In this document: positions 10,104 to 12,673 of the stretch, one piece after another
Layout: each line of letters starts with the position of its first letter
How positions within the stretch are numbered: the stretch's first letter is position 1
Assembly (NCBI GenBank): GCA_964396785.1
Contig: CAYNFU010000023.1
Location: 1-12,673, forward strand
DNA: 12,673 bases
Source: RBG-16-42-24 sp964396785
Lineage (GTDB): Bacteria; Patescibacteriota; Microgenomatia; UBA8517
Direction of reading: 5' to 3'
Translations under genes and position numbers: made by a program
The notes under the pieces: model-generated
Database searches by the model: none
What the model saw: only the letters and a program-made list of their open reading frames with translations
Told to the model about the DNA's origin: nothing

Positions 10104-12673
10104 ATGAGAAAGAAAAAGACAAATGGTGTTCGGACAAAATCTGAACCCTTATCCTTAGAAACTTTAAAATTTACTCCATATCCCGAAGTAAGAAGGGAAG
10201 TATTTAATAAGGTTGGGAAGATGCCAACCTTTCCCAAAGATTTGCCCAAAGGAGTATGGACTGAGCAGGCAGTAAAAGTTTTAGAGGAACGCTATTTAGT
10301 CAAGGATACAAGAGGGAAGATAGTGGAGACCCCGGACGAGCTTTGTTGGAGAGTTGCTTGGGAAATAGCCTCGGCGGATGCGAGGTGGGGGGCAAAAAGG
10401 AAGGAAGTTTTTGAGCTTACCAGGGAATACTTTAAAATCTTAGTAACCCACGAATTTCTTCCCAATTCTCCGACATTAATGAATGCGGGGACGGGCAACA
10501 ACCTTCAATACTCTGCTTGTTTTGTGCTTCCGGTTGAAGATTCTCTGGTCGGAATTTTTGACGCCATTAAATATCAAGCTCTTATTCACCAAACAGGAGG
10601 GGGGACCGGTTTTGCATTTAGCCGGCTTCGTCCCCGGGGGTCAATGGTCAAGTCTTCCCGCGGTGTAGCTTCAGGACCCGTTTCCTTCATGAGAATTTTT
10701 GACGCAGCAACAAACGAAGTTAAGCAGGGAGGAAAAAGGAGGGGGGCAAACATGGGAATCTTGCGGGTTGACCATCCAGACATACTCGAATTTATTCATT
10801 GCAAGGAAGACGGGGGGATTACCAATTTCAATATTTCAGTGGCCATAACTGACAAATTTATGAAAGCTTATGAGAAAAATGGAAAATATGACCTCGTAGA
10901 TCCCAAAGACGGTAAGGTTGTGGGCAGGCTTTCGGCGAGAAAGGTTTTTGACGAGATTGCAGACGGAGCTTGGAGGACTGGGGATCCGGGGCTGGTTTTT
11001 ATAGATAGAATTAATAAAGGAACCGCCAATCCAGTTCCCGGCTTAGGCCCAGTTGAGTCTACCAACCCCTGCGGGGAGCAACCGCTCTATCCCTATGACT
11101 CGTGTAACCTAGGAAGCATCTTTCTTGGCTATTTAGTAAAAGAGAAAAATGGTCGAAAGACCCTCGATTGGGATAGACTTGGGGAGGTAGTTGCCCTCTC
11201 TGTAAGGTTTTTGGACGGGGTGATTGAGATGAACCCCTACACAATTCCCCAAATTAGGCAAACCTCTTTGGCCATAAGAAGGATCGGCTTGGGGGTTGGA
11301 GGTTGGGCAGACATGCTAATTTCCCTGGGCATACCATTTGATAGTGTGGAGGCTCTTGATATGGCAAATAAAGTGATGAAGTTTATCCAGGAGAAAGGCG
11401 TTGAAGAATCTGAGGAGCTCGCCAAGGAGAGGGGAGCCTTCCCGCTTTTCTCCCAAAGCATTTACAAGCGTCCCAGAAGGAATTCGACCGTCACAACTAT
11501 CGCCCCCACCGGTTCAATCTCGATAATTGCAGGAGCCTCATCGGGGATTGAGCCTCTATTTGCAATTGCATTTCAGCATATTGTCAAAGATAAGCACCTA
11601 AATAGGAAGCTAACTTTCATAAACCCCAAGCTCATTGAAATTGCTAAAGAAAAAGGATTCTGGACGGACGAGATAAGGGAAAAGGTCGAGGAGGAAGGAG
11701 TAGTAAGGAACATTGATGGGATTCCTACGGAGACTAAGGCACTTTTCGGTACCGCACACGAAATTGACCCAGAGTGGCATATAAAGACTCAAGCCGTTTT
11801 CCAGAAATACACGGAAAATGCAGTTTCCAAAACCATTAATTTAAGACACGACTCAACATTTGAGGATATAAAGAAAGCCTACTTACTAGCCTGGGAGACG
11901 GGTTGTAAGGGGATAACCGTGTTTCGAGACGGTTGCAAAGACGCCCAGGTTCTAAATCTGGGAATAAAAGAAAAGAAGGAAGAGGTCGTCGAGACAGAAC
12001 CCTTAAGAGTTAGACCTTTTAAAGTGACGGGGTCAACTTATAAACTCCAAACTCCGGTTGGCACCGCCTTTATTACTATAAATCAGGACGAAAATGCCAG
12101 CCCACTTGAGATTTTTGTGAATGTGGGTAAAGCAGGAAGCGACGTTGCAGCCATGGCCGAGGCCTTGGGAAGAACTATCTCAACCGCCCTAAGATTTAGG
12201 GGTAGTCTTATGCCGAGGGAGCGAGCCATGGAAATTGCTACACAACTTGCAGGTATCGGCGGAAGGCGTTCAGTAGGATTTGGTCCCAACAAAATCCGCT
12301 CCCTCCCTGATGCCATATCATTCGCCCTTTCTACCCACTACGGATTTAAACTAAATGGCGATGCAAGGAATTACTACGCCGTTAACGGTGAAGCTGGAGC
12401 TGTTATGGTGGCGCAAAGTCCTGCTCAAGGACAACCCTCTAACGGGGGTTTAATGGTCGACCCCGTAGCGGCTCCAGCCGAAACAGCAAACGGAGCAAAT
12501 GGCAATGGGGAGCTTTCTGCAAAGTCAAATGGAGTAAAGCCTTCTCCAGAGATAAATTTGATTCAAGAAACTACCACTCCACAGATTTATCTGCCATCGG
12601 GTCAACCAGTCGGGGATCTTTGTCCCTCCTGTGGGGCTAGCTCCCTCGTTTATGAAGAAGGCTGTGCAAAGTG
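10104..12673 (+). CDS. nrdJ: Class II (adenosylcobalamin-dependent) ribonucleoside-diphosphate reductase, 3' end outside the window
   Basis: 856 complete codons, open to the window edge. It reduces ribonucleotides to deoxyribonucleotides using a B12-generated thiyl radical. The active site is N321-P-C323-G-E325 (radical Cys323). The redox pair is Cys139 (SACFVLP) and Cys334 (SCNLGS), at the same offsets as C134/C322/C333 of Thermotoga maritima NrdJ, recalled from the literature. P468-TGS binds phosphate. About residues 632-735 form the TSCPD-type domain. A linker rich in Asn, Gly, Ala, Pro and Ser (about 768-838) leads to a C-terminal zinc ribbon, C840-PS-C843 and C854, whose last Cys is cut at the edge (TG). 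An N-terminal ATP-cone is absent. A TAA directly precedes the ATG, so the start cannot be further upstream; no Shine-Dalgarno is seen. No intein or frameshift is present. It is probably co-transcribed with nrdR and repressed by it. Confidence 0.96.
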   Translation, partial: MRKKKTNGVRTKSEPLSLETLKFTPYPEVRREVFNKVGKMPTFPKDLPKGVWTEQAVKVLEERYLVKDTRGKIVETPDELCWRVAWEIASADARWGAKRKEVFELTREYFKILVTHEFLPNSPTLMNAGTGNNLQYSACFVLPVEDSLVGIFDAIKYQALIHQTGGGTGFAFSRLRPRGSMVKSSRGVASGPVSFMRIFDAATNEVKQGGKRRGANMGILRVDHPDILEFIHCKEDGGITNFNISVAITDKFMKAYEKNGKYDLVDPKDGKVVGRLSARKVFDEIADGAWRTGDPGLVFIDRINKGTANPVPGLGPVESTNPCGEQPLYPYDSCNLGSIFLGYLVKEKNGRKTLDWDRLGEVVALSVRFLDGVIEMNPYTIPQIRQTSLAIRRIGLGVGGWADMLISLGIPFDSVEALDMANKVMKFIQEKGVEESEELAKERGAFPLFSQSIYKRPRRNSTVTTIAPTGSISIIAGASSGIEPLFAIAFQHIVKDKHLNRKLTFINPKLIEIAKEKGFWTDEIREKVEEEGVVRNIDGIPTETKALFGTAHEIDPEWHIKTQAVFQKYTENAVSKTINLRHDSTFEDIKKAYLLAWETGCKGITVFRDGCKDAQVLNLGIKEKKEEVVETEPLRVRPFKVTGSTYKLQTPVGTAFITINQDENASPLEIFVNVGKAGSDVAAMAEALGRTISTALRFRGSLMPRERAMEIATQLAGIGGRRSVGFGPNKIRSLPDAISFALSTHYGFKLNGDARNYYAVNGEAGAVMVAQSPAQGQPSNGGLMVDPVAAPAETANGANGNGELSAKSNGVKPSPEINLIQETTTPQIYLPSGQPVGDLCPSCGASSLVYEEGCAK

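Noticed and set aside
10104..12673. Intein or frameshift in nrdJ
   Set aside because: Hand translation is continuous, with all reductase motifs in order at normal spacing.
1..12673. CRISPR array, tRNA, rRNA or insertion sequence
   Set aside because: No spaced direct repeats, no cloverleaf-like segment and no transposase-like frame or terminal inverted repeats were seen in either strand.

Overview
The window looks like a piece of a Candidate Phyla Radiation (Patescibacteria) genome, most likely Microgenomates-like. This is an inference from gene content, not a phylogenetic result. Pointers are moderately AT-rich DNA, short intergenic gaps, few Shine-Dalgarno sites, a DUF5667-type surface protein, tandem class A penicillin-binding proteins (PBPs) and a B12-type ribonucleotide reductase paired with NrdR. 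Translation follows the standard bacterial code, but none of the nine visible stop codons is TGA. A run of exactly 100 N (4540-4639) is a scaffold gap, so distances across it are not reliable.

Layout. (1) 1-1883, plus strand: the 3' part of a PfkB-type sugar kinase, coupled by a TAGTG overlap to a D-2-hydroxyacid dehydrogenase of the glyoxylate/hydroxypyruvate reductase type. (2) 2011-3769, plus strand: a membrane-anchored class A beta-lactamase-like serine hydrolase and a polytopic membrane protein. (3) 3720-8232, minus strand: two tandem class A PBPs. The downstream copy carries the gap and overlaps the membrane protein gene tail to tail by 50 bp. (4) 8293-9406, plus strand, divergent from the PBPs: a small standalone HEPN-domain protein with an intact RN-x3-H ribonuclease motif, one base from a gene for a single-pass DUF5667-like extracytoplasmic protein. 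(5) 9407-9645: a regulatory region with two tandem NrdR-box-like sites exactly 32 bp apart. (6) 9646-12673, plus strand: nrdR followed by a class II ribonucleotide reductase (nrdJ) that runs off the end just before its last zinc-binding cysteine.

How it fits together. Region 2-3 is a cell-envelope block: two bifunctional peptidoglycan polymerases, a serine hydrolase of the same fold family and a membrane protein. Region 5-6 is a self-contained dNTP module, where NrdR (zinc ribbon plus ATP-cone) very likely represses its own operon through the two boxes. NrdJ itself lacks an N-terminal ATP-cone. The HEPN/DUF5667 pair is the least explained part. Several transcription-unit leaders have -10-like hexamers only 6-10 nt before the start codon and no Shine-Dalgarno, which suggests leaderless mRNAs.
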